The notes: a model not told the origin generated them from the letters alone. A DNA stretch of 19,612 bases from CAVLCC01 sp963624975 (GCA_963624975.1 CAVFRF010000086.1:1-19612), one strand, 5' to 3'; shown: positions 7,157 to 14,608, counted from the stretch's first letter. Made by a program: numbers and translations.

Positions 7157-8668
7157 CTATTCGTCCGACGATTGCTCCGCGTCGGAGAGCTTGCGCTCCG
7201 TGTATCCTCGCAGAACCTCTCCGAAGCTCGATTTGATTGCCTTCTTGCCATTTAACGGGTTTTCGCCACCGTTTGAAAGCGTTTCGGCACTATTGGGTGC
7301 CATTTCAACACCTGCCAGCACATTTTCGCCGTTCTCGGCGTCCTGCTCAGATGGCTCCGCTGCCTGCTGTTCTGCCTGCTCGGCCGCCTGCTGCTCTGCC
7401 TGCAGAGCCTGCATCACGCTTTGCTCGGCCCGCCTGGCATCCAGCTCCTCGAGCTGCGCCTCGTCCATGGGCACCACGGCTGCGTTGTCGAAAATGCCCT
7501 TGAGCTGCACGTCCTCCTCCAGCATGGCGATGGCCTCGGGCCACATGCGCTGGAAGCCGAAGTAGTTGGAGCAGTTGTCCCTGGCGTAGGCCTTGGCGCC
7601 GCGGCGAGCCTTCATCGCCGCATCGAAGTAGCCCTTGCGCTGCCCCGTCCTGCCGATGCTTCGCAGAAGCGCGGTCATGAGCGTGTTGAACCCGATCGAC
7701 GACTCCAGGAAGGGGCCGGGATACGGGGCGAGGCTCCTGTACTGGATCTGCAGCAGGTCGATCTGGGTGGAGGAGAACTCGAGCTTGCGCTTCTCGTAGA
7801 ACCACCTGTAGATGTCCTGCGCGAACCTCTTGGCCTCGACCTTCGACACCGCGGGAGGCAGATGCCGTACCACCCACATGTTGTCGAACCACACCTCGGA
7901 GCCGTACATGCGCACGTTGAACAGGAAGTCGAGGTCTTCTCCCCTGGCGATCCAGGGGTCGAACGACACCCTGCGGTAGGCCTCGCGGTGTATGGCCATG
8001 AGGCCGGCGTACGCCGTGTTGGACGACGAGAGCCTGGGACCGTGCATCGCATGCTCGATCCATCTGTCGAAACCGCGGTGCTGCTGCCAGAAGCGGTCGT
8101 ACCAGTTGCTGCGGGCGTTGGATTTGTAGCTGCCCGACTTGTCGATGTAGAAGCCCGTCTTTATGAGGATCGGCACGCCCCTCTGGGTGAGCATGCCCAG
8201 GCCGTAGCAGGCCTTCTCCATGAAGTCGGAGTCTTCCACTATCTCGTCGTCGTCGATAAAGATCGCCTCGGTATAGCCCATCGAGGCCGCATAGGCCAGT
8301 CCCAGGTTCTTGGAGGCGCCGTAGCCCGACAGCGCGATTCCGTCCACAAGCTCGCCTAGCCCCAGGTTCTTCATGCGCTCGTGCAGGCCCTGCTCCTCGG
8401 TGTGGGCCACCACCGAGATGGTGAGCTCCGGATAGTGGGCCGCCTGGTCGCGCACCTTGTCTTCGGCAGCCTGCTCGGCGCCCTTCTCGGCGATCACGAG
8501 TATCGCGATGGGCACGTCGACCTTGGCATCGCGAAGCGACGACAGGCACCTCACCAGCTCGCCGTCGCGGGCCACCGGGTTCATGTGGTCGTAGGTGTCG
8601 GTAACGCCCGCCCCTCTGGGCATCGCGCTGTTGCACACATATGTGGGAATGATGATTACTGGGTTCAT
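7157..8668 (-). CDS. GT2-like glycosyltransferase with Gln/Glu/Ala-rich tail
   Basis: This is a predicted cytoplasmic glycosyltransferase with a GT-A fold. The 503-residue protein starts MNPVIIIPTY. It has a metal-binding DDDE at 139-142 within AIFIDDDEIVED, and RGEDLDFLFNVRMYG at 242-256, where the ED pair is placed like the catalytic base of GT2 enzymes. The last 90 residues are unlike the rest: a Glu/Gln/Ala repeat (about 411-447) and an Asn/Gly/Glu-rich stretch that look disordered. ATG 8668 is chosen because the enzyme fold begins there; upstream codons to 8854 read as a basic, unrelated peptide. The start has only a weak ACGGA site. It is the first gene of an operon with the LytS and LytTR genes. 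The DDD motif recalls galactofuranosyltransferases, and glf is nearby, but I cannot assign a donor. Confidence 0.85.
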   Translation of the reverse strand: MNPVIIIPTYVCNSAMPRGAGVTDTYDHMNPVARDGELVRCLSSLRDAKVDVPIAILVIAEKGAEQAAEDKVRDQAAHYPELTISVVAHTEEQGLHERMKNLGLGELVDGIALSGYGASKNLGLAYAASMGYTEAIFIDDDEIVEDSDFMEKACYGLGMLTQRGVPILIKTGFYIDKSGSYKSNARSNWYDRFWQQHRGFDRWIEHAMHGPRLSSSNTAYAGLMAIHREAYRRVSFDPWIARGEDLDFLFNVRMYGSEVWFDNMWVVRHLPPAVSKVEAKRFAQDIYRWFYEKRKLEFSSTQIDLLQIQYRSLAPYPGPFLESSIGFNTLMTALLRSIGRTGQRKGYFDAAMKARRGAKAYARDNCSNYFGFQRMWPEAIAMLEEDVQLKGIFDNAAVVPMDEAQLEELDARRAEQSVMQALQAEQQAAEQAEQQAAEPSEQDAENGENVLAGVEMAPNSAETLSNGGENPLNGKKAIKSSFGEVLRGYTERKLSDAEQSSDE

Positions 8669-8870
8669 TTGCGTAGTCCGTTTGATCTGCGTTTGTGGTT
8701 TGAATATTCGATTGTCGCGGGCGCGTTTGCAGGGCATGCAGCCCCGTCCGTTTTTGCCCACCTGTCTAAGATACCGCGCCCGGGGCCGTTTTTCTACCCC
8801 GATTCGAGCGGGCACCGCCCTTTTGCCCGATATTCGGCCAACTAATACACGCACAATTTTCGGCTTGGCC

Positions 8871-8876
8871 TACAAT
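8871..8876 (+). promoter_or_regulatory. -10 box of the XRE-cupin gene
   Basis: TACAAT lies 106 bases before the ATG at 8982. No good -35 hexamer lies 16-18 bases upstream. Transcription would begin near 8883, just ahead of the three-way-junction leader. It is a single motif match, so moderate confidence. Confidence 0.4.
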
Positions 8877-8889
8877 GGGGGTGCAGACA

Positions 8890-8951
8890 GCAGGTTCTTG
8901 AGGGCGTTGCCGCCTCCCCGTGCCGCGGAAGCCGGGGTTTTCAGAACCTGC
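8890..8951 (+). ncRNA. Candidate structured leader RNA (three-way junction) of the XRE-cupin gene
   Basis: The outer stem P1 pairs GCAGGTTCT (8890-8898) exactly with AGAACCTGC (8943-8951). Inside it lie two back-to-back hairpins with no spacer: P2, GGGCG (8902-8906) with CGCCT (8911-8915) around a TTGC tetraloop, and P3, CCCCG (8916-8920) with CGGGG (8933-8937) around a 12-base loop. A TTTTC linker joins P3 to P1. The element ends 17 bases before the GAGAGGA ribosome binding site. I see no match to a riboswitch class I know. It may sense a ligand, bind a protein or simply be a stable 5' end. Confidence 0.4.
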
Positions 8952-8981
8952 GATATGCCGGTTTTGAGAGGATTTGGAACA

Positions 8982-9584
8982 ATGAGCTCTAGCATGATCC
9001 CAGTGGTGGCAGAGGTTGCCGAGAGGGTTAGGTCGCTTCGCGAGGACATGGAGATTGCCCCCGAGGAAATGGCCGAGGCAACCGATATGAGCGTCGAGGA
9101 GTACCTCAAGCACGAGAGCGGCGAAGAGGACTTCACGTTCACCTTCCTTCACAAATGCGCCCGCAAGCTGGGAGTAGACATGACCGAGATTCTCACTGGC
9201 GACAGCCCCCGTCTGAAGGGCTACTCGCTGGTGCGCGCTGGCGACGGTCTCGATGTCAAGAGGCGCGAGGGATTCGAGTACCTGCACAAGGCGCCCGGCT
9301 TCAAGGGCAAGCTCTGCGAGCCTTTCGTGGTCCGCGCACCCTACGACCCGTCCGAGCAGTTCGCTCCCATCCCGACCAACAAGCACGTTGGACAGGAGCT
9401 GGACTTCATCCTGGAAGGGCAGCTCAAGTTTACCTACGGCGGGCAGACCGAGATTCTAAACCCTGGCGACTGCGTGCTGTACGACTCGGGCAACGAGCAC
9501 GGCACCATCGCCACAGGCGGAGCCGATTGCGTGTTCCTGGCCATTGTGATTCCCCAGAAGTCGATTGACGAGGGCATTCGGTAA
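8982..9584 (+). CDS. XRE-family regulator with C-terminal cupin domain
   Basis: This is a predicted cytoplasmic transcription regulator. The 200-residue protein has an N-terminal helix-turn-helix of the XRE type (about 12-72) and a C-terminal cupin barrel (about 110-195). Cupin motif residues are H135, E139 and G146 (HVGQELDFILEG), then NPGDCVLYDSGNEHG with H173. The cupin pocket probably binds a small ligand or metal that sets DNA binding. The ATG at 8982 has GAGAGGA 8-9 bases upstream; the frame continues to 8595 but upstream residues are not domain-like. XRE-cupin genes are often paired with AMP-forming acyl-CoA synthetase genes, as here, so it likely controls the synthetase at 9816 and responds to an acid or acyl-CoA. 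That link is inference from adjacency. Confidence 0.9.
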   Translation: MSSSMIPVVAEVAERVRSLREDMEIAPEEMAEATDMSVEEYLKHESGEEDFTFTFLHKCARKLGVDMTEILTGDSPRLKGYSLVRAGDGLDVKRREGFEYLHKAPGFKGKLCEPFVVRAPYDPSEQFAPIPTNKHVGQELDFILEGQLKFTYGGQTEILNPGDCVLYDSGNEHGTIATGGADCVFLAIVIPQKSIDEGIR

Positions 9585-9597
9585 GGGAGGTCCTGAA

Positions 9598-9628
9598 GGA
9601 GGAGCCGGGCATGCGGCTCGGATCCTCC
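9598..9628 (+). repeat. Inverted repeat between the XRE-cupin and acyl-CoA synthetase genes
   Basis: GAGCCG (9602-9607) pairs with CGGCTC (9614-9619) around a six-base loop. Outside, GGAG (9598-9601) can pair with CTCC (9625-9628) across a bulge. No T-run follows. It may be an RNA-processing or attenuation hairpin that lowers read-through into the synthetase rather than a full terminator. Confidence 0.4.
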
Positions 9629-9815
9629 ATCCGCAACAGGATTTCCCTTCAACCTCTTCCAAGCTGCACGCGCGCAACTCGCATACCAAGCACATGTAGA
9701 GCCTGCGCCGACGAGAGCATAGGCATCGTGCGTGCAATTAGCGAACCGAATTCACCCACATACAGGAGCACCCGCGCACGGGACTCCCATGCAATCGAAA
9801 GGCCAAGGCATCATC

Positions 9816-11585
9816 ATGCGCAAGATAAACGAGCGATACGTTAAAGAACAGTTCAACGACGAGGGAGTTCTCGTCGACTTCAACCTCAACATCCCCGAAA
9901 ACTACAACTTCGCATACGACTGCGTGGACGACATCGCGCTGGCAGAGCCCGACAGGCCGGCCATGGTGTGGTGCAACCCGGAGGGCGAGGAGCACAAGTT
10001 CACGTTCGGCGACATCAAGAAGTGGTCCGACAAGACCGCCAACGCGCTCAAGGACGCGGGCGTGAAGAAGGGCGACATGGTGATGGTGATCCTGCGTCGC
10101 CACTACCAGTTCTGGTTCACCGCCGTGGCGCTGCACAAGCTCGGCGCGGTGATGGTGCCCGCAACGTTCATGCTCAAGGAGCACGACCTCGAGTACAGGC
10201 TCAACGCCGCCGACATCAAGTACATAATCTGCACCTCGCTGGGCTACATCCCCGAGGTCGTCGAGAACACCGTGCCCAACTGCCCCTCGGTGGAGAAGAT
10301 CTTTCTGTGCAACGGCGGTGGCGGCGGCATGGGCGACGAGCAGGGCACCATGGGCGCCAACCTCAGCGGCGAGCAGGGCATCTGCACGCTGGGCATCGAC
10401 CGCGAAGGCTGGGTCGACTACAACGCGGCAATCCGCGAGGCTTCCGAGGATTTCGAGCGCGTTGAGACCAGCGCCCACGACCCGTTCCTCATGTACTTCT
10501 CGTCGGGAACCTCGGGCGACCCCAAGATGGTGCTCCACGACAGCGCCTACTCGCTGGCCCACATCGTGACCGCCAAGCACTGGCACAACGTGATCTCGGA
10601 TGGCGGCGTGCACTTCACCATCGCCGACACCGGCTGGGGCAAGGCCGTGTGGGGCAAGTTCTACGGGCAGTGGCTCATGGAAGCCTGCGTGATGACCTAC
10701 GACTTCGACCGCTTCGATGCGGCGCACATCCTGGGGCTCATCGAGAAGTACAAGATCACCACCATGTGCTGCCCAACTACCATGTACAGGATGATGATGC
10801 TAGAAGACGTCGACTCGTTCGACCTCTCGAGTCTCGTGTACTCGACCACTGCTGGCGAGGCGCTCAACCCCGACCTCTTCGAGGCGTGGAAGAAGCACAC
10901 CGGCCTCACGCTCTTCGAAGGCTTCGGCCAGACCGAGACGCCTCTCACCGTGGCCAACCTCACCAACATGCACCCGCGTCCCGGCTCGATGGGCAGGCCG
11001 ATGCCGCTCTACACCATGGGACTGCTGGACGACGAGGGCAACGAGTGCAAGCCCGGCGTGACCGGCGAGATCTGCGTGAAGATGGAAGACAAGGCCGGTT
11101 GGGGCACCCCTCCCGGAATCCTGATGGAGTACTACCGCGACGAGGCACGCACAGCTCGCGCCATCCACGACGGCTGGTACCACACCGGCGACACCGCATG
11201 GAAGGACGAGGACGGCTTCTTCTGGTATGTGGGCCGCAACGACGACGTGATCAAGTCGAGCGGCTACCGCATCGGGCCCTTCGAGATCGAGAGCGTGCTG
11301 ATGGAGCACGATGCCGTGGCCGAGTGCGCGGTTACCGGCGTGCCCGACCCGCTTCGCGGCGCAAGCGTGAAGGCCACGATCGTGCTGGCACCGGGCTTCG
11401 AGGAGAGCGAGGAGCTTACCAAGGAGCTGCAGAGGTACTGCAAGGACAAGACCGCTCCCTACAAGTTCCCGCGCATCATCGCATATGTGGACGCCCTGCC
11501 CAAGACAGTGAACGGCAAGATCAGGCGAGCTGCAATCCGCGAGACCGACTTCGACGAGCACAAGAGCATCGACGGCCTGGAGTAG
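9816..11585 (+). CDS. AMP-forming acyl-CoA synthetase
   Basis: This enzyme activates a carboxylic acid with ATP and joins it to coenzyme A through an acyl-AMP intermediate, in the cytoplasm. The 589-residue protein shows the phosphate-binding motif YFSSGTSGDPKMV (about 227-239) and GFGQTE (about 369-374). It also has WYHTGD (454-459), the hinge GRNDDVIKSSGYRIGPFEIE (about 473-492) and the catalytic lysine K568 in PKTVNGKIRR. This pattern fits the medium-chain or acetoacetyl/propionyl-like branch of the ANL superfamily; chain length cannot be read from sequence alone. I chose ATG 9816, with AAGG 7 bases upstream. ATG 9789 or GTG 9732 would add a poorly conserved extension. It follows the XRE-cupin gene by 231 bases and ends at a bidirectional terminator. 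A Gly-rich loop (about 167-172, NGGGGG) is unusual. Confidence 0.94.
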   Translation: MRKINERYVKEQFNDEGVLVDFNLNIPENYNFAYDCVDDIALAEPDRPAMVWCNPEGEEHKFTFGDIKKWSDKTANALKDAGVKKGDMVMVILRRHYQFWFTAVALHKLGAVMVPATFMLKEHDLEYRLNAADIKYIICTSLGYIPEVVENTVPNCPSVEKIFLCNGGGGGMGDEQGTMGANLSGEQGICTLGIDREGWVDYNAAIREASEDFERVETSAHDPFLMYFSSGTSGDPKMVLHDSAYSLAHIVTAKHWHNVISDGGVHFTIADTGWGKAVWGKFYGQWLMEACVMTYDFDRFDAAHILGLIEKYKITTMCCPTTMYRMMMLEDVDSFDLSSLVYSTTAGEALNPDLFEAWKKHTGLTLFEGFGQTETPLTVANLTNMHPRPGSMGRPMPLYTMGLLDDEGNECKPGVTGEICVKMEDKAGWGTPPGILMEYYRDEARTARAIHDGWYHTGDTAWKDEDGFFWYVGRNDDVIKSSGYRIGPFEIESVLMEHDAVAECAVTGVPDPLRGASVKATIVLAPGFEESEELTKELQRYCKDKTAPYKFPRIIAYVDALPKTVNGKIRRAAIRETDFDEHKSIDGLE

Positions 11586-11640
11586 CGAGCTTGCTCGCAC
11601 GGGTGTAGCGGTCAAGAATTTCGATAGGTGCAAAATTAAA

Positions 11641-11683
11641 GGGGAGACGATGGACAAGCGTTCATCGTCTCCCCCTAGTTTTT
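11641..11683. terminator. Bidirectional intrinsic terminator between the acyl-CoA synthetase and asd
   Basis: A perfect 12-base stem, GGGGAGACGATG (11641-11652) with CATCGTCTCCCC (11663-11674), encloses a 10-base loop. On the plus strand it is followed by CTAGTTTTT; on the minus strand by TTTAATTTT. It therefore ends both converging units, the synthetase on the plus strand and lysC-asd on the minus. Confidence 0.88.
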
Positions 11684-11742
11684 GCCCTTCAAAGCCCATT
11701 TGGGGTTGCGAGCAGTCGAGCAATCGCGAATCCGTACCAGCT

Positions 11743-12771
11743 CTACTGGCCGCGCACCAGCATCTCGGCGATCTGCACCGCGTTGAGAGCGGCGCCCTTG
11801 CGGATCTGGTCGGCCACGATCCAGAATGCCAGGCCGTGCTCGACGGTCGGATCCTTGCGGAGCCTGCCCACGTAGGTGTCGTCGCTGCCGGCCAGCAGAC
11901 CGGGCATGGGGTACACGTTGTTGGCAGGGTCGTCCATCATCTGCACGCCGGGCGCCTTCTCGAACGCCGCGCGCGCGGCCTCAACGCTCACCTCGTCGTC
12001 GAACTCCACGTTGAGCGACTCCGCATGGCAGCGCAGCACCGGCACGCGCACGCAGGTGGGAGCGACCTCCACGGTAGCGTCGCCCAGAATCTTCTTGGTC
12101 TCGGCCACCATCTTCCATTCCTCTTTGGTGTAGTCGTCGTCGAGGAACACGTCGATGTGCGGAATGCAGTTGAACGCGATCTGGTGCTGGAATGCCGAGA
12201 CCTCCAGCTCCTTCTCGTCGAGGAAGTCCTTGGTCTGGTTGTAAAGCTCGCTCATGCCCTTGGCACCGGCGCCCGAAGCTGCCTGATAGGTGGAGACCAC
12301 CACGCGCTTGATGTGCGAGAGGTCGTAGAGGGGCTTGAGCGCCACCACCATCTGGATGGTGGAGCAGTTGGGATTGGCGATCACGCCGTTGTGCTCGAAC
12401 GCGGCTGCCGGGTTGACCTCGGGCACCACCAGCGGCACGCCCTCCTCCATGCGGAAGGCCGAGGAGTTGTCGATCATCACGGCCTCGGCGGCCACCACGT
12501 GCTCGCGCATCTGCTTGGACACGCCCGCGCCTGCGGAGAACAGCGCGATGTCGATGCCCTCGAACGATTCGGGGGTCATCTCCTGGACCTCAAGCTCGCC
12601 GCCTGCGAAGGGCAGCTTCTTGCCTGCGCTGCGGGCGCTTGCCAGCGCGACCACCTTGCTCGCCGGAAAATCGCGCTGCTCGAGCACCTTGAGCATCTCG
12701 CGTCCCACCGCGCCGGTGGCTCCGCATACGGCCACTACCGGGTTTGCAGGCATTTTCTTGGTCCATCCCAT
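11743..12771 (-). CDS. asd: Aspartate-semialdehyde dehydrogenase
   Basis: This cytoplasmic enzyme reduces 4-aspartyl phosphate to aspartate semialdehyde with NADPH, the step after aspartokinase. It leads to lysine, diaminopimelate for the wall, threonine and methionine. The 342-residue protein has the nucleotide-binding GATGAVG at 18-24 and the catalytic cysteine C136 in ANPNCSTIQ. Other matches are STYQAASGAG (160-169) and R-C-H249 in RVPVLRCHAESLN, which carries the general base. The length is that of the Gram-positive and actinobacterial form (about 340-350). ATG 12771 has GGAG 10 bases upstream. A second in-frame ATG six codons later, at 12753, has only a weaker site. It lies 96 bases downstream of lysC on the same strand, the classical lysC-asd order, and ends at the bidirectional terminator. 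Confidence 0.97.
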   Translation of the reverse strand: MGWTKKMPANPVVAVCGATGAVGREMLKVLEQRDFPASKVVALASARSAGKKLPFAGGELEVQEMTPESFEGIDIALFSAGAGVSKQMREHVVAAEAVMIDNSSAFRMEEGVPLVVPEVNPAAAFEHNGVIANPNCSTIQMVVALKPLYDLSHIKRVVVSTYQAASGAGAKGMSELYNQTKDFLDEKELEVSAFQHQIAFNCIPHIDVFLDDDYTKEEWKMVAETKKILGDATVEVAPTCVRVPVLRCHAESLNVEFDDEVSVEAARAAFEKAPGVQMMDDPANNVYPMPGLLAGSDDTYVGRLRKDPTVEHGLAFWIVADQIRKGAALNAVQIAEMLVRGQ

Positions 12772-12867
12772 GTTGAGTTCGCTCCGTTCGTATGAGTGTG
12801 TTCGCCTATGCTGTTGCTGCTTGCGTTGAATCTCGTCTTGCCGGCACTCGCGGCGCCGTCCGTTTTC

Positions 12868-13410
12868 CTAGCGGCCCTTCTGCGCCTTGGCCGCAAGCTC
12901 CTCGCTCGATAGCTGGGTCTCTTCGAAGATGGTGTCGGCATCCAGGCCGAAGGCGGAGTGCAGGCACTGCACCGCGCGCTGGGCCTGACTCTCGTCGATT
13001 ACCACCGAGAGCCTGATCGACGACGTGGTGATCATCGTGATGTTGATCCCGTTGTCGGCCAGCGTGGCGAAGGCCTTGGCGGCGATGCCGGGGTTAGTCT
13101 TCATGCCGGCGCCCACAACCGAGACCTTCGAGATGGACTTGTCGATCACGAAGCTCCTGGCGCCGATCTCTTCCACGAAGGTGTCGAGGAGCTGCCTGAC
13201 CTTGGGAAGGTCGCGAAGCGGGGTGGTGAACGAGATATCGGTGTGCCCGTTCTCCGACACGTTCTGCACGATCATGTCCACGTTGGCGCCGCTTCCGGCC
13301 ACGCGCGAAAACACGTTGGCGGCCACTCCCACCTCGTCGGGCGCGTCGCGAATCGTGATCTTGGCCTCGGAGTTGTCGTATGCGATGCCGGATATGATTG
13401 CAGATTCCAT
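12868..13410 (-). CDS. lysC: Aspartokinase beta (regulatory) subunit from an internal lysC start
   Basis: This is the same frame as lysC, started again at an internal ATG (codon 246, reading MESAIISGIAYD) to give a 180-residue protein made only of the two ACT domains. The evidence is an AAGGAGGT at 13418-13425 seven bases before the ATG. It is a near-perfect ribosome binding site and better than the one at the full-length start. In Corynebacterium glutamicum and Bacillus subtilis, lysC is known to encode alpha and beta subunits in this overlapping way, with beta of about 160-170 residues. The beta subunit binds the feedback amino acid together with alpha. That this start is used here is inferred from those precedents and the binding site. 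Confidence 0.75.
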   Translation of the reverse strand: MESAIISGIAYDNSEAKITIRDAPDEVGVAANVFSRVAGSGANVDMIVQNVSENGHTDISFTTPLRDLPKVRQLLDTFVEEIGARSFVIDKSISKVSVVGAGMKTNPGIAAKAFATLADNGINITMITTSSIRLSVVIDESQAQRAVQCLHSAFGLDADTIFEETQLSSEELAAKAQKGR

Positions 13411-14145
13411 GAGGGATACCTCCTTGACCAGGGTTCCAGGATTGTTGTTGAAAGCTGAGCGGCAGTGAATGACCACGCCGAAGTTCTTGGCAAATTCCAC
13501 CGACCTCGACTGCAGCACGCCCGAGCCGCTGTCGGCAAGCTCGAGCATGTCGTCGTAGCCGATCACGTCGACCTTCTGCGCACGGGGGCAGACCCTGGGG
13601 TCGGCTGTGTACACGCCGTCGACGTCGGTGTAGATCTCGCACACGTCGGCTCCCACGGCCGCCGCGACCGCCACCGCCGTGGTGTCGGACCCGCCGCGCC
13701 CGAGGGTGGTGATGTCACCGGAGCGGGTAACGCCCTGGAAGCCGGCCACGATCACGATGTAGCCCTTGTCCAGCGCGTAGAACAGGCGGTCGGCCTGAAT
13801 CTCGCGAATCTTGGCCTTGGAATACTCGTCGTCGGTGATGATGCCCGCCTGCGCACCCGAGAACGAAAGCGCCTTGCAGCCCCGCGACTCCACGGCCATG
13901 GCCAGCACCGCCATCGAGATCTGCTCGCCGGCGCTCATGAGCACGTCCATCTCGCGCGCTGGCGGGTTGGTATTGATCGTATTGGCGAGCTGCACGAGGT
14001 CGTCCGTCGACTTGCCCATGGCCGAAACCACGGCGATTACCTTGTCGCCAGCCTCCTTGTGCCTCACCAGCCTGTCGGCAACCCTCTCGACGCGCTCGGC
14101 GGAGGCAAGCGACGTGCCGCCGAACTTCATAACCACCAAAGACAT
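12868..14145 (-). CDS. lysC: Aspartokinase, full-length alpha subunit
   Basis: This enzyme phosphorylates aspartate with ATP, the first and usually feedback-controlled step of the lysine, threonine and methionine pathway. The 425-residue protein has the kinase domain with KFGGTS at 7-12, SAGEQIS at 71-77, TTLGRGGSDTTA at 146-157 and DVDGVYTADPR at 174-184. Two ACT domains occupy about 260-410 (PDEVGVAANVF and VVGAGMKTNPGIAAKAF segments). The length is close to the actinobacterial and Bacillus type, which is an alpha2beta2 enzyme inhibited by lysine or lysine plus threonine. ATG 14145 is preceded by AAGGATAGGT. The gene holds an internal start for a beta subunit at 13410, annotated separately, and precedes asd by 96 bases. 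Confidence 0.96.
   Translation of the reverse strand: MSLVVMKFGGTSLASAERVERVADRLVRHKEAGDKVIAVVSAMGKSTDDLVQLANTINTNPPAREMDVLMSAGEQISMAVLAMAVESRGCKALSFSGAQAGIITDDEYSKAKIREIQADRLFYALDKGYIVIVAGFQGVTRSGDITTLGRGGSDTTAVAVAAAVGADVCEIYTDVDGVYTADPRVCPRAQKVDVIGYDDMLELADSGSGVLQSRSVEFAKNFGVVIHCRSAFNNNPGTLVKEVSLMESAIISGIAYDNSEAKITIRDAPDEVGVAANVFSRVAGSGANVDMIVQNVSENGHTDISFTTPLRDLPKVRQLLDTFVEEIGARSFVIDKSISKVSVVGAGMKTNPGIAAKAFATLADNGINITMITTSSIRLSVVIDESQAQRAVQCLHSAFGLDADTIFEETQLSSEELAAKAQKGR
13418..13425 (-). promoter_or_regulatory. Internal ribosome binding site within lysC
   Basis: AAGGAGGT on the minus strand spans codons for Lys241-Glu242-Val243 and stands 7 bases before the ATG at 13410. Such a strong match inside a coding sequence, at the conserved alpha/beta junction, decides the beta-subunit start. 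Confidence 0.8.
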
Positions 14146-14333
14146 CTAGACCTATCCTTCGTCGCATCTTCGCGCGCCAGCGGCGCGGATTCCTGCAAAG
14201 ACCGGTCGCCTTGCCGCGCAAGCGCGAAAGCGCCCAGTGGGCAAAACGGCACATGCTTGATGATACCCGCACGAGCGGGGCACGCGTGCTCCAATTTGCC
14301 AACAGGGGCTATAAGCGAGCTTTCGGTTTGCGT

Positions 14334-14376
14334 CCAGCGTGCGCCAAGCGTGCGCCCAGAGTGCAGCCAGCGCGAG
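14334..14376. repeat. Four imperfect 11-base tandem repeats
   Basis: Units read CCAGCGTGCG, CCAAGCGTGCG, CCCAGAGTGCA and GCCAGCGCGAG on the plus strand, drifting around a CCAGCGTGCG theme. They lie about 190-230 bases upstream of lysC. Possible roles are a regulator array or simple slippage; the sequence does not decide. Confidence 0.55.
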
Positions 14377-14479
14377 CTGTCCCCGATGCCCGGCGCATGC
14401 CACCCCCGGCACATGGCACCCATCAAACAGCCGCATCGTTGCCGCAACGCCTTGTTGCGATGTTAATTTCCGGCATCTC

Positions 14480-14488
14480 TGCTAAAAT
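14480..14488 (+). promoter_or_regulatory. Extended -10 promoter of the zinc-ribbon gene
   Basis: TGC directly followed by TAAAAT gives an extended -10 element, which explains the lack of a good -35 hexamer. Transcription would begin near 14495, leaving a leader of about 114 bases with GC-rich hairpins before the ATG at 14609. Confidence 0.5.
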
Positions 14489-14608
14489 TTTCGGCAGTTG
14501 TGTGCATTCACTGCCTGCAAGGCGCACAGGCGGCTCGGGGCAGGGTTCGATCAAACGGTCCGGGGGCGCACGCTTGCGCGATCCGGCGCATCGATAGATT
14601 GGAGAAAC

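Larger units (their letters stand above)
8669..8981. other. Divergent control region between the glycosyltransferase-LytSR operon and the XRE-cupin gene
   Basis: These 313 bases hold no credible gene. The right third carries a -10 box (8871-8876) and a structured leader for the XRE-cupin gene. Further left are an 11-base palindrome CCGA-TAT-TCGG (8827-8837), TTCGGC repeated at 8833 and 8859, and a small GGGC/GCCC hairpin followed by four T (8810-8824). No clear promoter for the minus-strand operon could be chosen. Confidence 0.6.
14146..14608. other. Divergent intergenic region between lysC and the zinc-ribbon gene
   Basis: These 463 bases contain no credible gene; open frames on both strands give basic, low-complexity peptides. 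On the lysC side are a CGCGCC/GGCGCG hairpin (14173-14187) just before the lysC ribosome binding site and four imperfect 11-base repeats (14334-14376). A 13-base perfect palindrome, CGTTGC-C-GCAACG, lies at 14437-14449. On the other side is an extended -10 promoter (14480-14488) and a hairpin at 14573-14586. I could not recognise the conserved core of the lysine riboswitch, nor choose a lysC promoter. Confidence 0.6.

Noticed and set aside
7340..7415. Repetitive DNA as a CRISPR or satellite array
   Set aside because: The repeats are short, imperfect, codon-phased and translate to a Gln/Glu/Ala tail in frame with the glycosyltransferase.
8810..8824. GGGC-ACC-GCCC-TTTT as a terminator before the XRE-cupin gene
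   Set aside because: The stem is only four pairs and lies upstream of the predicted promoter, with no plus-strand gene before it to end.
14535..14560. GGTTCGATC, resembling a tRNA T-loop
   Set aside because: No flanking five-base T-stem, acceptor stem or anticodon arm can be built around it.
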